A DNA stretch of 51,615 nucleotides from Anaeromyces robustus (Eukaryota > Neocallimastigomycota > Neocallimastigomycetes > Neocallimastigales > Neocallimastigaceae), in NCBI GenBank assembly GCA_002104895.1, contig MCFG01000184.1, positions 77,501 to 129,115 on the forward strand, written 5' to 3'. The notes beneath the pieces were generated by a model that saw nothing but the letters and a program-made list of their open reading frames with translations, did not search any database and was not told the origin of the DNA. Positions within the stretch are counted from its first letter, which is position 1. Each line of letters starts with the position of its first letter. This document shows positions 25,690 through 36,498 of this stretch, one piece after another. The position numbers and the translations under genes are program-made.

Positions 25690-28365
25690 TTATAATTGTT
25701 ATTATTGAAATGATTATTAATATAATATTCATATTTATATATATGTATAAATATAAATATTATATTATGTATTATATATACTTTATGAATTATATTAATA
25801 ATATTATTATAATATGAATATATCTTACAATATGAATATATATATATATATAAAGCCATTATACTTAAATTTTGGTATATTATATTCAAATAAAAGCCTT
25901 TTAGATAAATATAATAAAAAACCACCAAAAACATGGGATGAATTATTGGAGATGGGAACATATATTTTAGAAAAAGAAAATATAACAAATGTTAATAATG
26001 GTATAATTGGATATGCAGGACATATGCCTGGTATATATATTATATAATTAAAAAAAATAAATAAATAAATAAATAAAAATAATAAAAATAATAAAATAAT
26101 ATTATATATATTTTTCACTAAAAAAAAAAAATGTTTTTTATTAATTATTTTCATCAAAACAATAAATAAATATATATTATTAATCTTTTTACTATCTATA
26201 TAAATTAATGAAATAAAATATATTAGAATATGAAACAAGTGTATGTTCTTCAATGGAATTTATACATTCTTTTAGAGATAATATTGATTCTCCAATACCG
26301 AGTTTTAAAAGTTTAAATGCTGAAAAAGCATTTGATAAAATTAAAGAATTAAAAAATAAACTATCTACAGGTATATTTATTTATTTTATAAATATTTATA
26401 TTTATATATACATATACATAAATTTATATATATATTTTAATTATAATATTAGATTATATAATATAATAAATAAATAAAAAATAATTGATATATATATTAA
26501 TTTATCTTTTTCTTTTTCTCTGTTTACTATATTTATTTATTTTTTTTCCTTCTTTTTTTAAATATAAATAATAATAATATATATAATATATATAAATAAT
26601 AATAATATACATCAATTATCACCAATAATTATTATTAATATTAATGATTGATGAATCTAAAAATAAATTTATAAAATATTATATTCATTTATGTACAATC
26701 ATTATATATATATATATATTAATATTAATTAAAAAATAAGATGACTATTTTTTATCGTCAGATTTTTTAATAGTTTTTAATTTATTATTTGAAAAAATAT
26801 TATTTGCAAGATATTGGGATAATATAATTAGTAAAGATAAATATTATGTTAGTAGATTACCTGGAGAAAAGGAAGATATCTCAACATCATGTATTAGTGG
26901 TTTAAATGTAGGAATTAACAAATTTAGCTCTATAGAAAATCAAAACGCTTCTTTAGAAGTATTAAATTTTTTCTTTTCAGAGGAAATTCAGAAAAAATTA
27001 TTATTAGAAAATCAATTAAATGTAGCTTTAAATCAAATTTATTATGATGAAGAAGTATGTGATCAATTGGAAAAAAATAGTAATAGTTTACCATGTGATG
27101 TTATAAATAAACTTCAATATTTTTTAAGACCTATTATGTCAGTTAATAATGGTTATGATCAATATTCAACAAAATATAGAGAAATATTACTTAAATATTT
27201 GTATAATACTGATGAATCAAAAAGTAGTTCCGAAACATTGAATGATCTTTATAATATATCACATATTTATTATGTAAAACCTTCTTCAGTTGCTGGTATA
27301 TTAGTAATATCATCAAATGTTATAATAACTCTATTTATGTTTAGTTCATTTTTCTTTATTTTTCGGAAAAATAATAAAGAATACTTTAAATTTTTAAAAA
27401 AAGGATATTGGTTATTATTTTTACTTGGATTATTTATAGTTAATCTTTATCCATATACTGGTATTAATCAATTGACTAGATTTAAATGTTATATTCGACC
27501 AATTTTAGTTTCAACGGGATTTACAATGAGTTTTATCCCTATTGTATTAAAAATGATAATAAATATACCAGTAGAAAATAAACTATCTCGATTTGTTAAT
27601 TCAAATTATTTTGCTTTTATTTTAATTTTTGTCTTAATAGATATTATTACATTTATATTATATTCCACTTCTCCATTAATGATAAAAACTTATTATATAA
27701 ATAATGGAATGAATTTTCAACAATGTGTACCCTATTCTAAAGTTGGGAAGACTATTATCATATCATTATTAATTTATAAAAGTGGTATTCTATGTGTTTT
27801 AGCTCTTTTCCTTTTTATGGAATGGAATATTGAAGATACAAGAGAAGATATTAGATCATTTACTTCTATTCTCTATGCTAATATGCTTTCCATTTTTATA
27901 TATTTAATGATCTATTGTATTGATATAAGAAATTATTATATCTATTTTATTTTTCGTGTAATACCTATTTACTGTTATACAATTACAAATTATTTAATGG
28001 TTATTGGTATACGATTTTATAATTCTTATATTAAAAAAGATACCCAACAAGATTTATTAGAAAAAAAACTATTTAAACAAGCAATACAACCTGTAGAATG
28101 TAGTTATAATGTACCATCAAGAAATAATGACGGAACTCTTAAAGAGAAAGATCATGGTGAATTAAAACTTGATACAATAAAATCTAAAATGGTGAATTTC
28201 CATTATGCTACAGGTAAAAATACCACAGTATTAAAAGATGATGATATTTTTTTGGATTTAGATCCAACATCATTTGTAAATGGAGAATATTTATCAAGCT
28301 CTTCTAAATCCAAAGGAATAAACGATCCTAATCTAAGCAAAGTTTCATTATTGATACAAAAATAA
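25052..28365 (+). CDS. Class C (GABA-B-like) seven-TM receptor with bacterial-type solute-binding ectodomain
   Basis: Five exons: 25052-25094, 25252-25619, 25856-26030, 26227-26370 and 26741-28365. They total 2355 nt, giving 784 residues, with all junctions in phase. A signal peptide (MNILYIIIIVILS) leads into a domain resembling family 1 extracellular solute-binding proteins (periplasmic-binding fold type II): NNVFEFLTKEFNKYAKEN, then LYLNFGILYSNKSLLDKY, KTWDELLEMG, and RLPGEKEDIS with GLNVGINKFS followed by a helical C-lobe end. Seven hydrophobic helices follow at about 429-668. C492 and C572 are placed like the conserved disulfide of class C receptors (top of TM3 to extracellular loop 2). 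The roughly 115-residue tail is cytoplasmic. Ligand unknown; sugars or oligosaccharides are a guess from the binding-protein family. The start is chosen because the first exon supplies a signal peptide in the right phase. Confidence 0.9.
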
Positions 28366-28530
28366 AAAAAAATAACAATAATATATAATAATTAAAAATA
28401 ATAGTAATAATTGTAAAATTTATCATAAAAAAATAAAAAGATAAAAAAAAGAAATAAATAAAATACAAACAAATAAATGAAATAAAATAATAGAAATATT
28501 ATAAATAATAATAATAATAATAATAATAAC

Positions 28531-28570
<40 letters not shown>

Positions 28571-28676
28571 TAAAAAATAAATGATAAAGAAAATATAAAA
28601 AAATTTCCCCATTAATGTTTAAAATAAAATAGAAATAAAAATATAAATATAAAAAAGCTTAAATATTTTCATTACA
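28366..28676. other. Short intergenic region with (AAT)n
   Basis: 3' flank of the receptor gene: A-rich DNA with an (AAT)n run at about 28506-28568 interrupted by one AAC. No gene seen. Confidence 0.8.
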
Positions 28677-29034
28677 TATATCTATATAAGAATAAAATGT
28701 CTGAAAGTACTAATAATAAAGATAAACTACGTTTAATTGTTGTTTTGGAAGGAGCAGCATTAGAAATTGTAAAAATAGAAAAATCTAAAGAGGGAAAATA
28801 AAGTTAATTAAATTGTGGTAATTATAATTTGTTTAATAATTGTAATTTCAACTTATTTAATAATTCCTTTTTTTTTTGTTTTTTTTTAATTCAAAATTTG
28901 GATTTTATAATTTTGAAATTTTAAAATTATAACATTTTAAGACAAAATAATAAATAATATTAATGATACTGGTTAATTAATAATATGTAATAAAGATTTT
29001 ATCGATATATTTTATTCATTTAAATTATTAACTG
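28677..29034 (+). pseudogene. Broken inverted copy of NEP1 exon 1 and part of intron 1
   Basis: This segment matches, in opposite orientation, positions 33898-34254 of the NEP1 gene: about 20 bp of 5' flank (TATATCTATATAAGAATAAA), exon 1 and most of intron 1. The exon-equivalent part is 28697-28817, exactly 121 nt like the real exon, with eight substitutions (about 93% identity). Two of these create in-frame stops late in the exon, and others change conserved residues (P to L in the PRLIVVLEG motif, and G to E). The donor GTAATT is intact, and homology stops before the region matching exon 2. Because the intron is included, it arose by DNA duplication and not from mRNA. It is a dead fragment of a host gene. 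It could be transcribed from the copied promoter, but no protein of NEP1 type can result. Confidence 0.93.
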
Positions 29035-29712
29035 AATTTCTATTTAATTCTTTACAGTAAATTATTTATTAATATATTTTAAAAAGTTCAATTAATGTTT
29101 ATATATTCTTGTGTTAATATATTATATATTTAAAATATCAAAAACAAACACAAAAATAAAAACAAAAAAAAATTTATCAATATAAAAGGCAAACCATTTA
29201 ATAATATTTATGTTTTTTTTTTTTTTTTTAAATCAATATTTTATTAATAATTTTTAATAATATATTTACAAACTATAACAAATAAAAGAGTTTATAAAAT
29301 ATTATTTATATAAATAAATCATTATTTATATATATCTTTAATAAGATAATAAATATATAACTATTATTTTAAATAATAATAATAATAAAATTATTATTAT
29401 AATTATTTGATTATTATTATTATATCATTACTATTTTTATAACTCATTATTTTAATGGTAATTTTATTAATAATATAATGATTATGTTTAAATAATTTGG
29501 ATATATAAATATAATATCTAATTAATTTATATATTTTATTTTAATTCCATAATTATTAAAAATATTGATATATATATTGATACTTCATTATTATTAGAAT
29601 TATATATTAAAATTTTTTATATATGATAATTTTCTTTCATTTCTTTTTTTTTCCTTTTTTTAATATTTTTGTTTTTTTTTTGTCTTAACTTTTTAATTAT
29701 TATTATTTAATT
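29035..29712. other. Intergenic, no gene seen
   Basis: A/T-rich DNA between the NEP1 fragment and the 3' end of the Pro/Gly-rich gene, with poly(T) near 29214-29229 and (AAT)n/(ATT)n patches near 29372-29425. No site is recognised. Confidence 0.7.
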
Positions 29713-30408
29713 TTACCAACCTGGTGGTCCATGGTAACATGGTGGAGGTTGAGCAGGACCACCAAAACTAGCTTGAGGAGACATCATAGGATTTGTTTGA
29801 GGAGGCATCATACTGAAACTACCAGGACCACCAGGACCACCAGGACCACCTAGACCACCTGGACCACCTGGTGGACCACCAGCTCCAAAACCTAAACGAG
29901 GAGTATTCATATTAGGTGGTAAGTTTGGTTGTTGAGAGAAACCTAAACCTGCTTGAGGTTGAGGCATTATAACTGAAGGATTAGTGAAAGCAGAGTTTAC
30001 AGATTGAGCTTGGTAACCATAATTATTACCAAGTGGTGGAGGAGAACCCATTGATGGAGGAGAACCCATAAGTGGAGGGGAACCCAATAATGGAGAACCC
30101 ATTGAAGAAGCACCTTGGAATTGAGGAAGTGGACTACTTAAAGGAGCACCACCATTAAAGTTATTAAAACCACCTTGTGGTGGAGGTTGTTGAGCATTTT
30201 GACCAGGGAAAACGGATGTTCCAATATCTATTGTATAAGAATTATTTATTTGTGGAGGTTGATTTTGTTGAGGAGAAGAGGTATCATAAAGATTTTGAGT
30301 ATTTGCTGGTTTTGAATATTGATTTAAATCTTGATAAAGATTTTGGGTATTACTATTACTATTGTAATTATTACCTAAATTTTGATATAAACTTTGATTT
30401 TGGTACAT
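29713..30408 (-). CDS. Pro/Gly/Gln-rich low-complexity protein
   Basis: One exon, 231 residues, minus strand, start ATG at 30408. It begins with Tyr/Gln/Asn-rich repeats (NQSLYQNL, TQNLYQDL, TQNLYD), continues with GSPP repeats (LLGSPPLMGSPPSMGSPPPL), then a GGPGG-rich stretch, and ends in PPPCYHGPPGW. No folded domain, signal peptide or membrane segment is visible. The YQ-type repeats and Pro/Gly richness resemble prion-like or spliceosomal/annexin-tail low-complexity regions, but no family can be assigned. The coding segment is an island of much higher G+C than its flanks because Pro and Gly codons (CCA, GGA, GGT) dominate. That composition, the clean frame with no stops on this strand, and the usual A/T flanks support a real gene. 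The open frame opposite it on the plus strand is a shadow. Confidence 0.8.
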   Translation of the reverse strand: MYQNQSLYQNLGNNYNSNSNTQNLYQDLNQYSKPANTQNLYDTSSPQQNQPPQINNSYTIDIGTSVFPGQNAQQPPPQGGFNNFNGGAPLSSPLPQFQGASSMGSPLLGSPPLMGSPPSMGSPPPLGNNYGYQAQSVNSAFTNPSVIMPQPQAGLGFSQQPNLPPNMNTPRLGFGAGGPPGGPGGLGGPGGPGGPGSFSMMPPQTNPMMSPQASFGGPAQPPPCYHGPPGW

Positions 30409-30611
30409 TTTGGTATATATTATATATATTTTTAAATGTACAGTTATTTAATATGGTAGTATTATTATAATATTTTATGATAATACTCTAAAGAAAAAAA
30501 AATAAATATAATAAATGATTAGGGGGTATTTGTATACAAATGAAAAAAGAAAAAAAAAAAAAAAAAAAAGAAGAAAAAATTAAATATTTATACCCAAATT
30601 AAAAATAATTA

Positions 30612-30672
<61 letters not shown>

Positions 30673-30820
30673 ATTTATTAATATATTTATTATTTATTGC
30701 TTATTATTATTTTATTTCATTATATTTTATTTATATTAAAAGAAAAATTATTAATAAGTTCATTTTACTGGTGTAGCTATTATAATAATACTTATTAATT
30801 TATTATTTACTATTTTTATA

Positions 30821-30870
30821 TTACTTAGAATTTTCAGTAATTTTATTAAATTACTGAAAATTCTTGGTAA
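30821..30870. repeat. Hairpin, 17-bp perfect stem with 4-nt loop
   Basis: AGAATTTTCAGTAATTT at 30827-30843 pairs with 30848-30864; after two mismatches a further 4 bp (TTAC/GTAA) pair. It is not a plain TA palindrome. Confidence 0.8.
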
Positions 30871-31029
30871 TGTAATTAAATTTATAATAAACTTATTTTT
30901 AAATATTATAATATATTGATAAAAATCATAAAAAATTAATCTTTTTTTTTCTTTTTTCCAGTATTATAATTATTAAGATTTTTTTTAAAAAAAAAAAAAG
31001 TATATTTTTTAATCATGAATTATATAAAT

Positions 31030-31064
31030 TAATACCAATAATTCAATGAAAATTATTGGTATTA
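31030..31064. repeat. Hairpin, 14-bp perfect stem with 7-nt loop
   Basis: TAATACCAATAATT at 31030-31043 and its reverse complement at 31051-31064 enclose CAATGAA. It lies 160 bp from the previous hairpin. Confidence 0.75.
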
Positions 31065-32440
31065 AAAAAAAATAAAAATAATTATTTAGAATTTGTTTTT
31101 TTTTATTTTTCTTTTCACTTTTTAAATAAAATAAGTAAAAAAGATGAAGATTAAAAAGAAAATAGTTAAAACTATTTTTTTAAATTAATATATATGTAAT
31201 GCAAATACGGAAAAAAAAAAAACAAATAACAATAAAGTTTTTTTTTTTATAGAAAAAAATTATTAAATGACAATTAAATATATTTATTTATTTATTTTTT
31301 ATTTATTTTGTATGATCAAATTATAAAAATAAAATTATATAATTACCAAATAATAACTTTTTATTTTAAAATTTTAATATATCATTATTAAATGATATTA
31401 GTAATGATTAATAATGTATGATATATAATTAAGACAATTAACAAATATAAAATGTTAAAAAAAAAACCATCAAATAAATAAATATATATATACATATAAA
31501 TGTAAAATATAACCATAAAAATAATAAAAATAAAAAGAATTAAAAAAGATAAAGAGAAAATTATTAAAAAAAAACATTGAAAAAAATTGAAAAAAAAAAA
31601 AAAAAATTAGATAAAAAAAAAAGATAAAAAAAAAAATAGATAAAAAAAAAAAGATATAAAAAAATATAAAGTATATTTTATATTATTAATTAATATTAAT
31701 TAATATAAATACATAAAATGTCTTAAAACTTTAAATTATTGGAGAAGTATTTTATTAAATATTTTTCTAAAAATTTAGCTTTTTATATTTTTTTTATTTT
31801 ATTATAAAATTAAACATTATATATTATTTATAATTGTTATTACTACTTTAATATAAAAAAATATATATTACAATTTTTTTTTATAGATAATTATTCATTT
31901 AATGAAAAGGATTGATTAAATAAAAAGATTTACTTAAAAAAAAAAAAAAAATGAATAATATTGTTTTATAAATAATTTTTCAATTAATGAAAAGGATTAA
32001 TTAAATAAAAATATTTATTTGGAAAAAAATGAAAAAAAAAAAAAATTTATATATATATATATTATATGATTACTTAATAAATTAATAAATATACATTTTA
32101 TAAATTATTTTTTATTTTTAAATTTTTTTTATTTTTTATTTTTTATTTGTTATTTTATTTTTATTTTTTTTTATATTCAAAGTATTATGTGCGTATATTA
32201 AAATAAAAGTAATTATAATAAATTTATAGTATGTATATTAATGAATAAATTAAATATTTAAAGAAAAAAAAATAATGTCTAAAAAAATATTATAGATATG
32301 ATTATAATGATTATAATTATTAAATTCTATTGTTATTGTTAATAAATTGATTATTTTTTGTTACTATATTTAATTAATAGTTCTTAATAATCTTTTTTTT
32401 TTTTTTTTTTTATTTTTTTTTTCTTTCTTTATTTCTTTGT

Positions 32441-32851
32441 CTATATAACTCCCCAATAATCTTCAAAACCATTACATAATTTACCACATGTAACAGATGC
32501 TGAAAGAGCATAATTACTAACAGATATTTTTTCATCAATTATATCATCTACCCAATTATCTTTACCATGTGCAATAGCACCAATAAAGAAACATACAGAT
32601 TGATCTTTTGGTAAAGTTGGTAAATATTCACTTAACTTTACAGGTGCATCGACTTCATCAGACATAGCTTTTGTTTATAATAATAATCATAAATATAATA
32701 ACATATTTTATTTTATATTAAAAAAGAAAAAAAGTGTAATAAAGATATATAATAAAATTAAAATTAATAATTATTAAATAATATATATGATTATGTTAAA
32801 TAAATAAATTAAAATTATTAATTATAATAAATATATACAATGATATTTTTA

Positions 32852-32891
<40 letters not shown>

Positions 32892-33041
32892 TTACTAATT
32901 TTTCTACAATTTGGTGGAAGGTGGTCAGTGATAGGGTTTTTAATAACTTTAATTAATTTTTTTCCATCAACTGAACGAATAACTAATTTATGTAATAATT
33001 GAACTGTATATATTTTTTAATTATTCATTTATTTTTTTAAT

Positions 33042-33074
<33 letters not shown>

Positions 33075-34234
33075 TAATAATAATAATAATAATAATTATA
33101 TATATATACATATAAAAGAAATAAAATTTAGTATTTCTTTTTAATTCAAATAAAATAATATAAAATAAAATAAAATATAATATAATTATAAAAAAAATAT
33201 AAAATAAAAATAACAATAGCAATAATAATTATAAAAAAAATATAAAAAGATATAAAATATGTAATATTATATATTTAACTATTTTTTTTTTAAAATATAT
33301 ATAAAAAAATATATATATATATAAAATTTAATTAAATTATTTACCCATTAACCCAGCAAATCTTTTATAAGTTCTTGGAATACGAACTCTTGGATCAAAT
33401 TCAATTAAAACATTTTTAGCAGTATGAACATAAACTTGTAATCTTCCAGCCTTATTTAAAGGACTATCTAATAATGTCATTAAACACTTTTTTTTTTTTG
33501 AATATATGTTGGTATTATAATATTTAAATATATATATATATTAAAAATTAATAAATGTAATCATAAATCATTTTATTTTTTATTTTCATTTCATTTCATT
33601 TTTATTTTTTTCTCTCCTGTTTCTTTATATATAATTGATAATATATATTTTAATTTGGATATATACTTGATGAGTAATATCTGGTCTGTAATCTGAAATT
33701 TCTTTTTTATTCTTCTTTAAAATACCTTGATGATCATCTATTTTTCAATGAAATTATATATATATAATAAAAAATAATAATAAAAGATTCTTAATATCTT
33801 TAAACGTTTATATTAATATTAATTGGTTAAAAATATTAAATATATTCATATTTTCATATATTATATAATATATGAAGATATATAAATTATTGTATTACAA
33901 TTAATAATTTAAATAAATAAAATATCTCGATAAAATCTTTATTATTTATATTTAATTAACCAATATCATTAATATTTTATTAGCAATCATTTATTATTTT
34001 TTCTTAAAATGTTACAATTTTTAAATTTTAAAATTTTTAAAATTTCTAAATTTCAAAATCCAAATTTTGAATTAAAAAAAAAAAAAAAGAATTATTAAAC
34101 AAATTATAATTACCACAATTTAATAAACTATATTTTCCTTCTTTAGATTTTCCTATTTTTACAGTTTCTAATGTTGCTCCTTCTAAAACAACAATTAAAC
34201 GTGGTTTATCTTTATTATTAGTACTTTCAGACAT
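32441..34234 (-). CDS. NEP1: Ribosome biogenesis protein NEP1/EMG1 (18S rRNA pseudouridine N1-methyltransferase)
   Basis: SPOUT-class methyltransferase needed for 40S assembly; it methylates N1 of a pseudouridine in 18S rRNA in the nucleolus. Five exons: 34114-34234, 33667-33737, 33345-33486, 32896-33003 and 32441-32667. They total 669 nt, giving 222 residues plus stop, with all phases consistent. Diagnostic motifs run in order: [18 protein letters not shown] and [44 protein letters not shown] and [32 protein letters not shown], the SAM-pocket region [10 protein letters not shown], and the end [14 protein letters not shown] followed by WGVI. The length fits the family (yeast about 250). It shares a divergent 580-bp upstream region with the Ras-like gene. 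The fourth intron carries a poly(T) tract (coding strand) just inside its donor. A partial inverted copy of its 5' end lies about 4.9 kb away at 28677-29034. Confidence 0.95.
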
Positions 34235-34814
34235 TTTATTCTTATATAGATATAAAAAAAAAAAAAATAACTTCCAACCAAAAAAAAAAAAATAATAAAA
34301 TAAAAAAAAAAAAAAAGTTATTAATATGAAATATATTTAATGAAAATTGATTGGTTGATTTTATAATATAAATGAAAAAAAAAACACAAATTTAATATAT
34401 ATTTATAAAAAATTTATTTTTTAAAAATTAAAAATTTTCAAAATAAAAAATTTTAATGAAACTTTATATTAATTATTAATTATAAATTTATATATTAATC
34501 AATTTTTTTTTATTTGAAAATTTTTAAATTTTAAAATATTTTTTAATTATTTATATAATATAATAGTATTATATATATATATGTATATATAATATCTTTT
34601 TTTTTTTTTTTTTTTAAAATTAAAACTGTTATATTTAAAAAATATAAAATGAAACTATAAATAAAAATTAAATGTACTAGAAGAAAATAAAATAAAATAA
34701 AAATAAAATAAAATAAAAAAAGATTTTTTATATTATTTAGAAAAAAAATTATTATTTTTTTTTTGTTGTTTCTATTATAAAAAAATTTTTTTATAAAGTC
34801 AAGGGAAAATATAA
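34235..34814. promoter_or_regulatory. Divergent intergenic region between NEP1 and the Ras-like gene
   Basis: 580 bp separate the two start codons, so both promoters should lie here. It is A/T-rich, with an A-rich half near NEP1 and poly(T) at 34597-34615. The 20 bp just upstream of NEP1 (34235-34254) are conserved in the duplicated fragment. No defined element can be named. The Ile/Phe-rich minus-strand open frame at 34543-34824 is low-complexity noise. Confidence 0.5.
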
Positions 34815-35432
34815 ATGAAATCAATTTCTATAGTTTTATTAGGATGTAATGGGGTTGGTAAATCTTCTATTATATATCGTTTAGTTATGAATCGTTATTT
34901 AGATGATGTTGATTATAATCCAGTAATTGAAGATTCTTTTAGAACAATGTTAGATGTTGATGATGAATCCTATTATGTAAATATATTAGAATCGATTGAT
35001 GATGAAGAATATCAAGATTTACGAGAACAGTTTATATTTCGATCTAATGGTATTCTTCTTGTATTTAGTATAACTTCAAGTCTTTCATTTGAATTACTTG
35101 AAGAATATTTTCAATCAATTTCAAAAGTTAATAAAGAAACAGGTATTAAAAAACCAATAATTTTAGTAGGTAATAAATATGATTCATTTAAAGAAAGAGT
35201 TATAACAAGAGAAGAAGGATATATTTTGGCAAAAAAATTTGGAAGTGAATATATTGAAGTTAGTGCTAAAACTGGTTGTAATATTAAGAAAGCATTTTGT
35301 GTATTAATTCAATATATACATAAATTTGAAGAAGAAATGGAATTATCATTATCATTATCATCATCAAAAAAAGAAAAACCAAAAAAAAGAAATAAAAATA
35401 TGAAAAAAAAAAATAATTGTAAAATTCAATGA
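34815..35432 (+). CDS. Divergent Ras-like small GTPase with altered switch motifs and C-terminal CKIQ
   Basis: One exon, 205 residues. The Ras fold is clear: P-loop GCNGVGKS at 10-17, GNKYD (G4) at 119-123, SAK (G5) at 150-152, and SNGILLVFSIT matching the Ras strand after switch II. Several active-site positions differ from Ras. Position 12 is Asn where Ras has Gly. Switch I reads YNPVIEDSF, with Val37 where Ras has the Mg-binding Thr35. The DTAGQEEY motif is replaced by ESIDDEEY (59-66), so the Gly and Gln equivalent to G60 and Q61 are absent. The C-terminus is a Lys-rich stretch ending CKIQ, compatible with a CaaX prenylation signal, so membrane attachment is likely. From Ras knowledge, normal GTP hydrolysis and GTP sensing are doubtful; nucleotide binding may persist through the P-loop, G4 and G5. 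It could be a constitutively active form or a pseudo-GTPase. The clean frame argues against a dead gene. Confidence 0.9.
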   Translation: MKSISIVLLGCNGVGKSSIIYRLVMNRYLDDVDYNPVIEDSFRTMLDVDDESYYVNILESIDDEEYQDLREQFIFRSNGILLVFSITSSLSFELLEEYFQSISKVNKETGIKKPIILVGNKYDSFKERVITREEGYILAKKFGSEYIEVSAKTGCNIKKAFCVLIQYIHKFEEEMELSLSLSSSKKEKPKKRNKNMKKKNNCKIQ

Positions 35433-36498
35433 AAAAAATTTTTTTTTTTTTTTTTTTTTTGTTTTAAAATCTATTATCATATACATTAAAATATATATGT
35501 TTTATGAACATAATATTAAAAAATATATATATTTTTTAAAACATAAAAAAAACTATTTAATGTATTCTTGAACTTAAAAAGACATTTTTTAAATATTGTT
35601 TTAATTAAATAAGACAGAAGTTTATATATATTAAAAATATATATATAATAATTATATTTATTTGATTATGGTAATGAAAAAATTAAAAATTATATATAAT
35701 AATATATTAAAAATAATTTTTATATATATATTTTTTTGATTATATAATTTTTTTTAAAAAAAATATATATATATAAAAACATTTAGAAAGTTTACATTAA
35801 AATCTTTTTTAAAAACAAACTTATTTGAATAATTATAATTAGATATATAATGGATAGTTATATAATATTTTTAATCATCTTTTTTTTTTAATAAATTTAT
35901 AGACTGTTAATAGATATAAGTAAATAATAATCTATAATAAAACTTTAATAAAATGTTTTTTTTTTTTTTAATTAGTTTATAAAGTTTATTTTAATTAAAT
36001 AAATATACATATATAAAATAAATAAAATAAAAAACAAAACAAAATAATAATTCATTACTGTTATTAAATAAATAAAACTTATAATAATAAATCATTGCTG
36101 TTATTAAATAAATAAAATTTATTATAAAATTGTTATTATTTTATTATTTTTTAAAATTTTTAAAATTTTAATTATTATAATATTCTTTCTTTTTCATTTT
36201 CATGTTAATAATTATAATAATTTTATAATTATTAAATATAATATATTAGAAAAGATTGAGCACAGCAGTTGTTAATTATTAATTTGTATTATTAATTATT
36301 ATATATATATATATATATAAAAGAAATATAATAAAAAATAGTTTTATTTTTTTTTTTTTTTTTTCATTTTTATTTATATAATATAATATAATAAAAATAG
36401 AAATAGATATATTTATATATCTATATTTATAAAAAGATTCAAAATACATATCAAACAAATAAGGCTAAAATAAAAAAAAAAAAAAATTACTACTTCTA
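35433..36498. other. Intergenic, with a 38-nt tandem duplication
   Basis: About 1.07 kb of A/T-rich DNA. It includes poly(T) just after the Ras-like stop, TA runs, and two copies of a 38-nt unit at 36043-36080 and 36083-36120 differing at about three positions. No gene seen. Confidence 0.75.

Larger units (their letters stand above)
30409..32440. other. Intergenic, with two hairpins and microsatellites
   Basis: About 2 kb without a gene. It holds an (ATT)n run at about 30613-30670, two hairpins (30821-30870 and 31030-31064) and poly(A) tracts near 30548-30569 and 31600-31660. A degenerate direct repeat of AATGAAAAGGATTRATTAAATAAA occurs near 31900 and 31985. It forms the upstream side of the Pro/Gly-rich gene and the 3' flank of NEP1. 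Confidence 0.7.

Noticed and set aside
30177-30470. 97-residue plus-strand open frame
   Set aside because: Antisense shadow of the Pro/Gly-rich gene; composition follows complementary CCA and CAA codons.
34046-34113. Extension of NEP1 exon 1 past the donor into an open reading frame
   Set aside because: The frame beyond 34114 is intron sequence with a poly(T) tract; the conserved DDHQ continuation is in the exon at 33667-33737.
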